Assembly (NCBI GenBank): GCA_001795975.1
Contig: MGLG01000024.1
Span: forward strand, 1 to 12,047
Reading direction: 5' to 3'
From: Candidatus Yanofskybacteria bacterium RIFOXYD1_FULL_42_10
GTDB taxonomy: Bacteria; Patescibacteriota; Minisyncoccia; 2-02-FULL-40-12; GWA2-44-9
Length of the DNA: 12,047 bases
Of this stretch, positions 1 through 6,112 are shown in pieces. Numbering within the stretch: the first letter of the stretch is position 1; each line of letters starts with the position of its first letter. The notes under the pieces are model-generated. The model ran no database searches and was not told the DNA's origin. It worked only from the letters and a program-made list of their open reading frames with translations. The translations under genes were made by a program, and so were the position numbers.

Positions 1-2
1 TC

Positions 3-3000
3 CTTGAAGGGCTTGAGCCGGTCCGTAAAAGGCCGGGTATGTACATCGGCTCAACGGGCGTGGACGGCCTGCACCATTTAATTTGGGAAGTTTTTGACAA
101 TTCTTTGGACGAGGCGATGGCCGGGCACGCCAAGAACATTGAAGTGGCACTTTTGTCGGACAACCGGGTAAGGGTAAAAGACGACGGCCGGGGTATTCCG
201 GTTGAAAGACACAAGCAGACCGGCAAGTCCGCTCTTGAAACGGTTATGACCACTCTTCACGCCGGAGGCAAATTCGGCGGTGAGGCGTACAAAGTTTCCG
301 GTGGCTTGCACGGTGTTGGTGTATCCGTGGTGAACGCGCTCTCGGTTTGGCTTAAAGCCGAAGTTATCCGCGACGGTGATATTTATGAACAGGAGTACAC
401 GCGAGGCGTCGCCCAAAAGCCGGTAAAGAAAGCCGGCAAGGCCAAGGGGCATGGAACGATAGTTACTTTCCAGCCCGATCCGGAGATATTCAAAGAGATT
501 GTTTTTGATTGGGAAAAAATACTCGGCCACCTGCGCCAGCAGGCTTATTTAACAAAAGGAATTAAAATTGTCATTAAAGACGAGAGAAATCCGATCGCGG
601 CGGCGGATTCCAAAGAGAAAGCAATCGCCGAATATTCATTTTATTTTGAGGGAGGATTAATGTCATACATCGCTTTTCTTAACAGAACGGAAGAGTCGAA
701 GCACAAGACCATTTTTTATGTCGGTAAAGACCAGCAAAATATGTTTGTTGAGGTGGCTTTACAATATGTTGATGATTTACAGAGCCGGGAAATGAGTTTT
801 GCCAATAACATTCACACGATTGAAGGGGGTATGCATTTAACCGGTTTTAAATCGGCGATAACAAGATCGTTGAACGACTATGCCCGCAAGAACGGATTTA
901 TAAAAGAAAAAGACGACAATTTATCGGGCGATGATGTTCGCGAAGGATTGACTGTTGTTATTTCGGTCAAAATCAAATCGCAGGAACTCCAATTTGAAGG
1001 CCAGACAAAAGCCAAGCTTGGCAATCCGGAAGCAAGAACTGCCGTTGAAACGGTGGTTAATGTTGAATTTTCGGATTGGATGGAGAGGAATCCTTTGGAT
1101 GCAAGGCAAATCATGGAGAAGGTCATCTTGGCTTCCAAGGCGCGATTAGCCGCTAAAGCCGCCCGTGAAACTGTTTTGAGAAAAGGCGCGATGGAAGGAC
1201 TTACTTTGCCCGGCAAGCTGGCCGATTGTTCAAGCCGCGACCCGTCTGAATCGGAATTGTTCATCGTAGAAGGCGACAGCGCCGGAGGCTGTTTTTCGGG
1301 AGACACGGAGATGGCTCTTTTAGACGGGCGCAATATCACATTTAAAAAATTAGTTGAAGAATATGAACAGGGTAAAAATAATTTTTGTTATACCGTTAAA
1401 AAAGACGGCAATATCGGCGTGGCGCCGATATTGAGTCCGAGAATTACCAAACACAACGCAGGGGTTGTAAAAATTGTTCTTGATAACGGCAAAGAGATAA
1501 CTTGCACCCCCGACCATTTATTTATGTTGAGGAGCGGTGAATATAAAAAAGCGAGCGAGCTTCATAATAGCGATTCTCTGATGCCCCTTTATCGGAAGAT
1601 TTCAAAAATCGGAGGCAAAATCACCATTGACGGATATGAAATGGTTTTTAATCCAAAAGAAAATTATTGGAGATTTTCTCATGTTTTGGCGGACCAGTTT
1701 AATATAGAAAACGGAGTTTATTTTGAACGAAAGGGAGATGCCCGACACCATCAAGATTTTAATAAACTTAATAATAACCCGGACAATATTACCCGAATGC
1801 CCAAGCAAGAGCATTTGAATTTTCATACGCGACATCTTTTCAAAACCGCATTTCGTCCCGATGTTTTGGAAAAATTAAGAAAGATAAGGCAATCCAAAGA
1901 ATACAGAGAAAAAATAAGCAGAACAATGTTAAAACCGGAAATGAGAGCCATGTTAAGCGCGAGGGCAAAAAAACAGTGGGACAATCCAAATTACAAACAA
2001 TATATGGTGGGCAAGTTTTTGGAATTTTATAATAAAAATGAAGACTATAGAAGAAAAAACAATATTTTACTGAACATGCTTCAAAAAGAATATTGGGCTG
2101 ACGAGAAAAACAGAAAAAACCAAGCTGAACGAGTGAGTCGTTTTTTTCAGGAAAATCCGGAAAGAAAAATAATGCTTTCCAATTTGGCGAAACAGCAATG
2201 GGACAATTTAAACTTGCGTCAGTGGCGAAGTTCTGCGACAAAACAACAATGGTCGCCCTCTTTTAGAAAAAAAAGAAAAGAGACATATAATGCGACTTAT
2301 TTGACAAAGGCATTGAGATTAATGAAAGAAATTTTTGAAAAAAATGGTTTTATTGACAAAGAAAGTTATACTAAACAAAGGATATATTTAAAAGACAGAA
2401 CATTGATAAAATTTGAGACCATCTGCCAAAGATTTTTTGGCGGGGACGATAATGTGATGCTGGAAGCCGCTAAAAATTATAATCATAAAATAGTAAAAAT
2501 TGAAAAACTTAATGAAAAAATGGATGTCTATGATATTGAAGTCCCCGAAACTCATAATTTCGCGTTGGCAAGCGGGATATTTGTTCATAACAGTTCAAAA
2601 TCCGGGCGGGACAGAAGAACACAGGCAATATTGCCGTTGAAAGGCAAGATTTTAAATGTTGAAAAAGCGCGGTTGGATAAGATGCTCGCTTCGCAGGAAA
2701 TTAGAGCCTTGATTATTGCCATGGGCACCGCCATTGCCGAAGAATTTGATTTGGCCAAACTGCGTTACCATAAGATTATATTGATGAGCGATGCCGATGT
2801 TGACGGAGCCCACATCCGCACGCTTTTGCTTACTTTATTTTTCAGATATTTTCCGCAGATAATAGACGGCGGTTATTTGTACATCGCCCAGCCGCCGCTT
2901 TATAAAATCCAAAAAAGCGGAAAAGCGCAGTATGCTTATAATGACGGAGAAAAGGACAAGATAATAGAAGAATTCAGAAAGATGTCAGGCGGTTCGGAAA

Positions 3001-3347
3001 AAACAAAGAAGAAAAAAATAGATAGCCTGCTTGCACAGGCAGGCGAATGGGAGGTTTCTCCGGTTGATGGCAAAGAAGAGATTTTTGAAGAGCCGAACAA
3101 AGAAGGCATGACAGACGAGAAAATAGCTGGCGTTTCCATCCAACGCTACAAAGGTCTTGGAGAAATGAATCCGGATCAACTTTGGGAAACTACGCTTGAC
3201 CCGCAAAATCGGGTGTTATTACAAGTGACGGTAAAAGACGCTCAAGAGGCGGACAGGGTGTTTGATGTTTTGATGGGGGCGGAGGTTTTGCCGAGGAAGA
3301 AGTTTATTCAGACTCACGCCAAGTCGGTGCAGAATTTGGACATATAA
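3..3347 (+). CDS. gyrB: DNA gyrase subunit B, 5'-truncated by the window edge, intein-containing
   Basis: GyrB is the ATPase and TOPRIM subunit of DNA gyrase, which introduces negative supercoils with GyrA. The frame is open from base 3, reading LEGLEPVRKRPGMYIG, so the ATG at 39 is the internal Met of that conserved motif and the true start lies upstream. Of 1114 visible residues, 434 are an intein. Seen in order: the GHKL ATPase motifs (EVFDNSLDEA, DDGRGIPV, then GGKFGG and SGGLHGVG of the ATP lid), the transducer domain, TOPRIM ELFIVEGDSAGG with its catalytic Glu, then after the intein SSKSGRDRRTQAILPLKGK, MSDADVDGAH with the metal-binding Asp residues, QRYKGLGEMNPDQLW, and a C-terminus ending VQNLDI. 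The ending and motifs favour GyrB over ParE. Without the intein the protein would be of ordinary bacterial GyrB length. All key residues are present, so a functional enzyme after splicing is expected. Confidence 0.97.
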   Translation, partial: LEGLEPVRKRPGMYIGSTGVDGLHHLIWEVFDNSLDEAMAGHAKNIEVALLSDNRVRVKDDGRGIPVERHKQTGKSALETVMTTLHAGGKFGGEAYKVSGGLHGVGVSVVNALSVWLKAEVIRDGDIYEQEYTRGVAQKPVKKAGKAKGHGTIVTFQPDPEIFKEIVFDWEKILGHLRQQAYLTKGIKIVIKDERNPIAAADSKEKAIAEYSFYFEGGLMSYIAFLNRTEESKHKTIFYVGKDQQNMFVEVALQYVDDLQSREMSFANNIHTIEGGMHLTGFKSAITRSLNDYARKNGFIKEKDDNLSGDDVREGLTVVISVKIKSQELQFEGQTKAKLGNPEARTAVETVVNVEFSDWMERNPLDARQIMEKVILASKARLAAKAARETVLRKGAMEGLTLPGKLADCSSRDPSESELFIVEGDSAGGCFSGDTEMALLDGRNITFKKLVEEYEQGKNNFCYTVKKDGNIGVAPILSPRITKHNAGVVKIVLDNGKEITCTPDHLFMLRSGEYKKASELHNSDSLMPLYRKISKIGGKITIDGYEMVFNPKENYWRFSHVLADQFNIENGVYFERKGDARHHQDFNKLNNNPDNITRMPKQEHLNFHTRHLFKTAFRPDVLEKLRKIRQSKEYREKISRTMLKPEMRAMLSARAKKQWDNPNYKQYMVGKFLEFYNKNEDYRRKNNILLNMLQKEYWADEKNRKNQAERVSRFFQENPERKIMLSNLAKQQWDNLNLRQWRSSATKQQWSPSFRKKRKETYNATYLTKALRLMKEIFEKNGFIDKESYTKQRIYLKDRTLIKFETICQRFFGGDDNVMLEAAKNYNHKIVKIEKLNEKMDVYDIEVPETHNFALASGIFVHNSSKSGRDRRTQAILPLKGKILNVEKARLDKMLASQEIRALIIAMGTAIAEEFDLAKLRYHKIILMSDADVDGAHIRTLLLTLFFRYFPQIIDGGYLYIAQPPLYKIQKSGKAQYAYNDGEKDKIIEEFRKMSGGSEKTKKKKIDSLLAQAGEWEVSPVDGKEEIFEEPNKEGMTDEKIAGVSIQRYKGLGEMNPDQLWETTLDPQNRVLLQVTVKDAQEADRVFDVLMGAEVLPRKKFIQTHAKSVQNLDI
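1290..2591 (+). mobile_element. In-frame GyrB intein (434 aa) with HNH endonuclease domain
   Basis: The insertion splits the TOPRIM motif EGDSAGG from SSKSGRDRR, the same point where other GyrB inteins, such as the Synechocystis one, are known to sit. Intein numbering: Cys1 starts block A (CFSGDTEMALLDG), block B is TPDH at 73-76, block F is VYDIEVPETHNFAL at 413-426, and block G is ASGIFVHN ending His433-Asn434, followed by Ser as the +1 nucleophile. All splicing residues are therefore present. No LAGLIDADG motif was seen. Instead, residues 153-179 match an HNH nuclease (HH-x-D-F-N-K-L-N-N-N-P-D-N, then EH-xxx-H). Residues 221-330 repeat a K-x-QW-(D/S)-x-N-type motif, probably DNA-binding modules. 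The coding sequence looks AT-richer than the flanking gyrB, consistent with separate ancestry. Splicing is inferred from motifs; homing activity is not shown. Confidence 0.95.
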
Positions 3348-3384
3348 TAGTAAAAAATTGTGTTTTTGAAATTAGGACTTTCGC

Positions 3385-3480
3385 GTTTGGCTAAGTTAGA
3401 GGCAAAACCGAGCACCGAGCGAGCCATATTGCAATATGGCGAGCAAGACGCGGAGGTTTTAACGAAGAAATTAGCCAAAC
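3385..3480. repeat. Nested inverted repeats downstream of gyrB
   Basis: The outer arms GTTTGGCTAA (3385-3394) and TTAGCCAAAC (3471-3480) are a perfect 10-bp inverted repeat. Within it are AAAACC (3404-3409) and GGTTTT (3455-3460), and at the centre the 18-bp perfect palindrome GCCATATTGCAATATGGC (3423-3440). The three levels are concentric, so the segment could form one long branched hairpin in RNA or a cruciform in DNA. There is no T-run after it, so it is not a typical intrinsic terminator. It may be a REP-like dispersed palindromic element. Confidence 0.6.
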
Positions 3481-3487
3481 CCTTGTG

Positions 3488-3535
3488 GCTTGAAATAGGT
3501 TGAGCCCTAAGGATTGCGGGCTTCCTATTTCAAGC
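3488..3535. repeat. Imperfect 48-bp foldback before the 97-residue gene
   Basis: GCTTGAAATAGG (3488-3499) pairs perfectly with CCTATTTCAAGC (3524-3535), and inside it AGCCC (3503-3507) pairs with GGGCT (3518-3522). The foldback begins only 7 nt after the nested repeat above and ends 2 nt before the ribosome binding site of the next gene. It could act in the transcript as a leader structure, or be part of the same repeat element. Confidence 0.55.
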
Positions 3536-3537
3536 GC

Positions 3538-3543
3538 GGAGGT
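3538..3543 (+). promoter_or_regulatory. Ribosome binding site for the 97-residue protein
   Basis: GGAGGT lies 7 nt before the ATG at 3551. It selects this start over an upstream in-frame ATG at 3500, which lies in the inverted repeat and has no such site. Confidence 0.65.
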
Positions 3544-3550
3544 CCTATCT

Positions 3551-3844
3551 ATGACGATTTTATATTTCGTGGAATTATTTGAGGTGATTGGCGGCAATGA
3601 ATTAAAAAAGATTGCCTCGTTTAATTATGACGAAGAATCAACCGGCGCTGTGAGCGTAGAAGTGGAATGCCGGCATCCGGCGATTGAAAGCATAATGAAT
3701 GAGGGGATTTACGATTACAAAGAAGCTAAACCGGGCAAATTGTATCCCGGCGACGGCATCAGGTTTCTTGAAAATCTAAAATATAATTTTAAATCCAACG
3801 GTTTGATGGCGACCGATGTGCAGAAAAAGGTGGTGGGAGAATAA
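3551..3844 (+). CDS. Unnamed 97-residue protein
   Basis: I do not recognise a named family. The protein starts MTILYFVELFEVIGG and is otherwise soluble and mildly acidic, with no signal peptide or convincing membrane segment. The C-terminal half has a run YPGDGIRFLENLKYNF followed by a short tail. From memory, similar (V/L)YP-x-DG-xx-FLE-x-L endings occur in small unnamed proteins of candidate-phyla bacteria, but no function is known to me. The start at 3551 is chosen for its GGAGGT site; the preceding codons to 3500 come from a foldback repeat and are unlikely to be translated. The gene is followed within 10 nt by the secE-side promoter, so it probably ends its own transcription unit or follows gyrB. 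Confidence 0.6.
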   Translation: MTILYFVELFEVIGGNELKKIASFNYDEESTGAVSVEVECRHPAIESIMNEGIYDYKEAKPGKLYPGDGIRFLENLKYNFKSNGLMATDVQKKVVGE

Positions 3845-3854
3845 AAGGGCGGAG

Positions 3855-3883
3855 TTGACATTTGAGGTGCGTTTTGATAACAT
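3855..3883 (+). promoter_or_regulatory. Sigma70-like promoter for secE-nusG-rplK
   Basis: A perfect -35 box TTGACA (3855-3860) is followed after 17 nt by TAACAT (3878-3883), 4 of 6 matches to TATAAT. The predicted transcription start near 3890 gives a leader of about 137 nt before secE. Box quality and spacing are seen directly; activity is inferred. Confidence 0.65.
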
Positions 3884-3910
3884 GAAAATACGCCTGCGGG
3901 CGGTTTTTAA

Positions 3911-4028
3911 ATCCCGAACGAAGTAGCCCTAACGGGTAAAACGAACGGAGTATTCAAAAACTAACAATAGTTGTTCTGCGTTCTTAATTTATGTTTTAGA
4001 GCTACGCAGTAGCTACTTCGTACGGGAT
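3911..4028 (+). promoter_or_regulatory. Long foldback in the secE leader covering the start codon
   Basis: The left arm 3911-3927 (ATCCCGAACGAAGTAGC) pairs with the right arm 4012-4028 (GCTACTTCGTACGGGAT) over 17 positions with one A-A mismatch. The right arm includes the first two bases of the secE ATG at 4027. A competing hairpin, AGCTAC (4000-4005) with GTAGCT (4009-4014), uses bases needed by the long stem, so the two structures cannot coexist. This could switch initiation of secE on and off. No normal Shine-Dalgarno sequence precedes secE. Alternatively the arms are the termini of a small inserted repeat. Confidence 0.5.
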
Positions 4029-4212
4029 GGAAAAAATTACTACATTTTTAAAAGAAGTTAAAGTGGAGCTTTCCAAAGTAAGCTGGCCAACCAAGAAACA
4101 AATGATTTCGTATACTCTGATTGTTATCGGTTTAAGCTTGTTTTTGGCCTTATTTTTGGGATTATTGGATTTTATTTTTGAGTTTATTTTGAATAAGTTT
4201 TTGCTAAGGTAG
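4027..4212 (+). CDS. secE: Preprotein translocase subunit SecE
   Basis: SecE is the essential small subunit that clamps SecY in the SecYEG protein-export channel of the cytoplasmic membrane. The 61-residue product is of the short, single-span type. The N-terminal amphipathic part FLKEVKVELSKVSWPTKKQ carries the family signature (E-x-x-K-V-x-WP-x-x-x-E/K). It is followed by one hydrophobic span, roughly residues 29-53 (YTLIVIGLSLFLALFLGLLDFIF), and a short C-terminal tail. Position directly before nusG is the classical arrangement. The ATG at 4027 has no clear ribosome binding site and lies in the right arm of a long foldback, so its translation may be structure-controlled. Confidence 0.93.
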   Translation: MEKITTFLKEVKVELSKVSWPTKKQMISYTLIVIGLSLFLALFLGLLDFIFEFILNKFLLR

Positions 4213-4215
4213 CAA

Positions 4216-4294
4216 CCGACACTAATACCCGAATGGACACGAATAACACGAATAATATTTGTAAATTCGAGTGAATTCGTAAATTAGAGTCGCT
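4216..4294 (+). repeat. Empty 79-bp copy of the GxxExxY-associated repeat element
   Basis: The left 45 nt (4216-4260) match 4846-4890 at 37 of 45 positions. The right end, AAATTAGAGTCGCT (4281-4294), matches AAATTGGAGTCGCT (5271-5284) at 13 of 14. The middle, which in the other copy holds a gene, is absent. The sequence folds on itself through CGAAT/ATTCG arms. Its right end supplies the AGAG ribosome binding site of nusG. It looks like a non-autonomous, MITE-like derivative or a deleted remnant. Confidence 0.7.
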
Positions 4295-4297
4295 TTT

Positions 4298-4843
4298 ATG
4301 CCCAAACAGATTACAACAGGAGAAAGACACTGGTATGCCATTCACACCTATTCCGGCTACGAAGATAATGTATCTAGAAATTTAAAACAGCGAGTGGAAT
4401 CGCTGGGTTTTGAAGACAAGATTTTTAATGTTCTTGTTCCGAAAGAAAAGAAAATTAAAATAAAAGGCGGAAAGAGGGAAATCGTGGAAGAAAAGATTTA
4501 TCCGGGTTATGTCTTGGTGGAAATGATCGTTGACGACACTTCGTGGTATGTTGTCAGGAATACGCCAAATGTTACCGGATTTATCGGCGCGGGAACGGTG
4601 CCGACGCCCTTAGCTAATGCTGAAATTGAAACCTTGATGAAAAGAATGGGCGTTGAAGAACCTAAATATAAGATTGATGTGGCGGTGGACGATCGAGTAA
4701 AAATAATTGACGGGCCGTTCAAGGATTTTGACGGAAGAGTTTCGGAGGTTGACGCGGAAAAAGGAAGAGTTAAGGTGTTGGTAACGATATTTGGAAGAGA
4801 AACGCCGGTTGAACTGGATTTCTTACAGATCAAAAAAATCTAA
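4298..4843 (+). CDS. nusG: Transcription termination/antitermination factor NusG
   Basis: NusG binds RNA polymerase across the clamp and main channel, supports processive elongation, and links to Rho or the ribosome through its KOW domain. The 181-residue length is normal for bacteria. The NGN domain spans about residues 10-115, with HWYAIHTYSGYEDNVSRNLK, then EEKIYPGYVLVEM and WYVVRNTPNVTGFIG. The KOW domain is at the C-terminus with VDDRVKIIDGPFKDFDGRVSEVD and a final VELDFLQIKKI. It follows secE as expected, but with an 85-nt gap occupied by a repeat copy whose end forms the AGAG site 10 nt before the ATG. Expression from the promoter upstream of secE is likely. Confidence 0.97.
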   Translation: MPKQITTGERHWYAIHTYSGYEDNVSRNLKQRVESLGFEDKIFNVLVPKEKKIKIKGGKREIVEEKIYPGYVLVEMIVDDTSWYVVRNTPNVTGFIGAGTVPTPLANAEIETLMKRMGVEEPKYKIDVAVDDRVKIIDGPFKDFDGRVSEVDAEKGRVKVLVTIFGRETPVELDFLQIKKI

Positions 4844-4845
4844 AC

Positions 4846-5284
4846 CCGACGCAAATACTCGAATGAACACGAATGACGCGAATAAGATTTTATATAAAGA
4901 TGAGTCATATAAACTTACTGGGATATTTTTCAAGATTCATAATAGGTTGGGTAGATTTTTGAAAGAAAAACAATATGCGGATGAACTTGAAAACTTTTTA
5001 AAAAATGAAAAGGTAAATTATAAACGAGAATTTTCTTTGGATAAACTTTCTGATATAAAGGGTAATAGATTAGATTTTTTGGTTGATAACAAAATAATCG
5101 TTGATATTAAAGCAAAGAGAATCATAACAAAAGAAGATTATTATCAAATGTTAAGGTATTTAAGAACAAGTGATTTAAAATTGGGGTTATTTGTAAATTT
5201 TAGAAATACATATTTGAAACCTAAGCGGATAATAAATTTGTAATTATTCGAGTAATTCGTGTGTATTTGTAAATTGGAGTCGCT
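4846..5284 (+). mobile_element. 439-bp element with imperfect terminal inverted repeats carrying a GxxExxY gene
   Basis: The left end (4846-4885) and the reverse complement of the right end (5245-5284) agree at about 29 of 40 positions. Both are built from spaced ACGAAT/CGAAT words and end in GAC-type tips. The element fills the whole nusG-rplK gap, starting 2 nt after the nusG stop and stopping 3 nt before the rplK ATG. A second, empty copy lies at 4216-4294. I see no clear target duplication. From memory, GxxExxY genes in other bacteria are often flanked by such CGAAT-rich repeats. Confidence 0.65.
4863..5243 (+). CDS. GxxExxY family protein (PD-(D/E)XK nuclease-like)
   Basis: This 126-residue protein matches the GxxExxY family. 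It has GIFFKIHNRLGRFLKEKQYADEL near the N-terminus, where the name-giving Gly, Glu and Tyr fall in G-x-x-x-x-E-x-x-Y spacing here. Next comes RLDFLVDNKIIVDIKAKR, a D...D-x-K core like that of PD-(D/E)XK nucleases, and a C-terminal LKLGLFVNFRNTYLKPKRIINL typical of the family. Biological function is not established. The start at 4863 is inside the left terminal repeat; an in-frame ATG at 4791 would add 24 residues overlapping nusG in another frame and is rejected. The codons look AT-richer than in nusG and rplK. Its place inside a repeat-bounded element between two core genes indicates acquisition rather than a role in the operon. Confidence 0.85.
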   Translation: MNTNDANKILYKDESYKLTGIFFKIHNRLGRFLKEKQYADELENFLKNEKVNYKREFSLDKLSDIKGNRLDFLVDNKIIVDIKAKRIITKEDYYQMLRYLRTSDLKLGLFVNFRNTYLKPKRIINL

Positions 5285-5287
5285 ATT

Positions 5288-5710
5288 ATGGCAAAAAAGA
5301 TTAAAACAATCGTAAAATTGCAAATTGAAGGAGGCAGAGCCACTCCGGCGCCTCCGGTGGGAACGGCGCTGGGGCCGCACGGCATCAACTTGCAACAATT
5401 TGTCTCTCAGTTTAACGAAGCGACCAAAGACAAGATGGGGCAGGTTACGCCTGCGGAAATTACCATTTACGAAGACAGAACTTTTGAATTCAAGCTTAAA
5501 ACTCCGCCGGCGGCTTATCTTTTAAGGGTGGCGGCCGGCCTTGAAAAAGGTTCGGGAGTTCCGAATAAGACCAAAGTAGGAAAGGTAACCAAAGCTCAAG
5601 TTAAGGAAATAGCCGAACAAAAAATGGCCGATTTGAATGCCAACGACTTAAACGGCGCCGTTAAGATTATAGAAGGCACCGCCCGCTCAATGGGAATTGA
5701 GGTAAAGTAA
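5288..5710 (+). CDS. rplK: Large-subunit ribosomal protein uL11
   Basis: uL11 binds 23S rRNA at the GTPase-associated centre and contacts elongation factors. The 140-residue length is standard. The N-terminal domain has KLQIEGGRATPAPPVGTALGPHGIN with the conserved prolines, followed by FVSQFNEATKD. The C-terminal RNA-binding domain shows TPPAAYLLRVAAG, then KVTKAQVKEIAEQKMADLNA and IEGTARSMGIEV. It follows nusG, as in most bacteria, but the gap holds the GxxExxY element, whose right end provides the GGAG site (5276-5279) 8 nt before the ATG. The usual partner rplA (uL1) is not downstream; a coiled-coil gene with its own promoter follows instead. Transcription probably comes from upstream of secE. 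Confidence 0.97.
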   Translation: MAKKIKTIVKLQIEGGRATPAPPVGTALGPHGINLQQFVSQFNEATKDKMGQVTPAEITIYEDRTFEFKLKTPPAAYLLRVAAGLEKGSGVPNKTKVGKVTKAQVKEIAEQKMADLNANDLNGAVKIIEGTARSMGIEVK

Positions 5711-5752
5711 GTACGGCGGTCGGCGGATAAGATTGGTGCGGGATGAAATAAT

Positions 5753-5781
5753 TTGCGTTAAATTTATTGTAATAATATAAT
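5753..5781 (+). promoter_or_regulatory. Promoter for a probably leaderless coiled-coil gene
   Basis: TTGCGT (5753-5758, 3 of 6 matches) is followed after 17 nt by a perfect TATAAT (5776-5781). The expected start of transcription is at or next to the ATG at 5788, and there is no Shine-Dalgarno sequence. The mRNA is therefore predicted to be leaderless. Confidence 0.55.
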
Positions 5782-5787
5782 ATAACC

Positions 5788-6102
5788 ATGGCGGAACTTA
5801 CAAAAGAATATCTTGATAAACAATTAGGGAAATTAGCCACAAAGAGCAGTATCAATAATCTTGACAAAAAGATAGATAACTTGGCACACTCCGTGGACAA
5901 AAAGATAGATAACCTGGCACACTCCGTGGATGAAAAGATAGATAACCTGGCACACTCCGTGGATGAAAAGATAGATAACTTGGCTATGATAGTTGCGAAT
6001 GGTTTCGCGGAAGTTAAAAGAGAACTTGATGTAAGAGATGAGGTGGCGGCTCTAAACCGCCGAATGTCTCGAATCGAGCAGGCATTGAATTTGAAGAATT
6101 AA
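5788..6102 (+). CDS. Coiled-coil protein with 11-residue repeats
   Basis: The 104-residue product is soluble and almost entirely helical by composition. Residues 26-69 are four tandem 11-residue units of the pattern D-(K/E)-KIDNLAHSV, a hendecad repeat that forms a slightly right-handed coiled coil. The last unit diverges to AMIV. It is followed by ANGFAEVKRELDVRDEVAALNRRMSRIEQAL, a second coiled-coil segment. No enzymatic motif, signal peptide or membrane span is seen. Similar small coiled-coil proteins with a final ALNRR-x-x-R-x-EQAL-type tail are, from memory, common in candidate-phyla genomes, without known function. It has its own promoter and is convergent with the deaminase gene, sharing the palindrome after its stop. 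Confidence 0.7.
   Translation: MAELTKEYLDKQLGKLATKSSINNLDKKIDNLAHSVDKKIDNLAHSVDEKIDNLAHSVDEKIDNLAMIVANGFAEVKRELDVRDEVAALNRRMSRIEQALNLKN
5863..5994 (+). repeat. 33-bp tandem repeats (4 units) inside the coiled-coil gene
   Basis: Units start at 5863, 5896, 5929 and 5962. The first three differ at only a few third-position bases and at a GACAAA/GATGAA start; the fourth keeps only its first two thirds. The near-identity of DNA, not just protein, suggests recent unit duplication and possible copy-number variation between strains. Confidence 0.9.
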
Positions 6103-6112
6103 GATAAAAACG

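Noticed and set aside
878..1339. Long minus-strand open frame opposite gyrB
   Set aside because: It lies entirely opposite strongly conserved GyrB codons and has no recognisable domain or start signal.
1290..2591. A group I or II intron in gyrB
   Set aside because: The insertion is fully in frame without stops and carries protein-splicing motifs at both ends.
3360..3503. Plus-strand frame from GTG 3360, 47 codons, with a protein-like composition
   Set aside because: It runs through the nested inverted repeats, has no ribosome binding site, and its codons are forced by the palindromes. I could not link it to any family.
3884..4026. A tRNA gene upstream of secE, as found in many bacteria
   Set aside because: No TTCRANNY-type T-loop with matching acceptor stem was found here or in other gaps; the stem present is a 17-bp foldback of unrelated sequence.
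4791..4862. Upstream in-frame extension of the GxxExxY gene starting inside nusG
   Set aside because: The 24 extra residues come from nusG read in another frame and have no family similarity; the family-like part begins after 4863.
5863..5994. Regular 33-bp repeats resembling a CRISPR array
   Set aside because: The units are directly adjacent with no spacers and encode in-frame 11-residue coiled-coil repeats.
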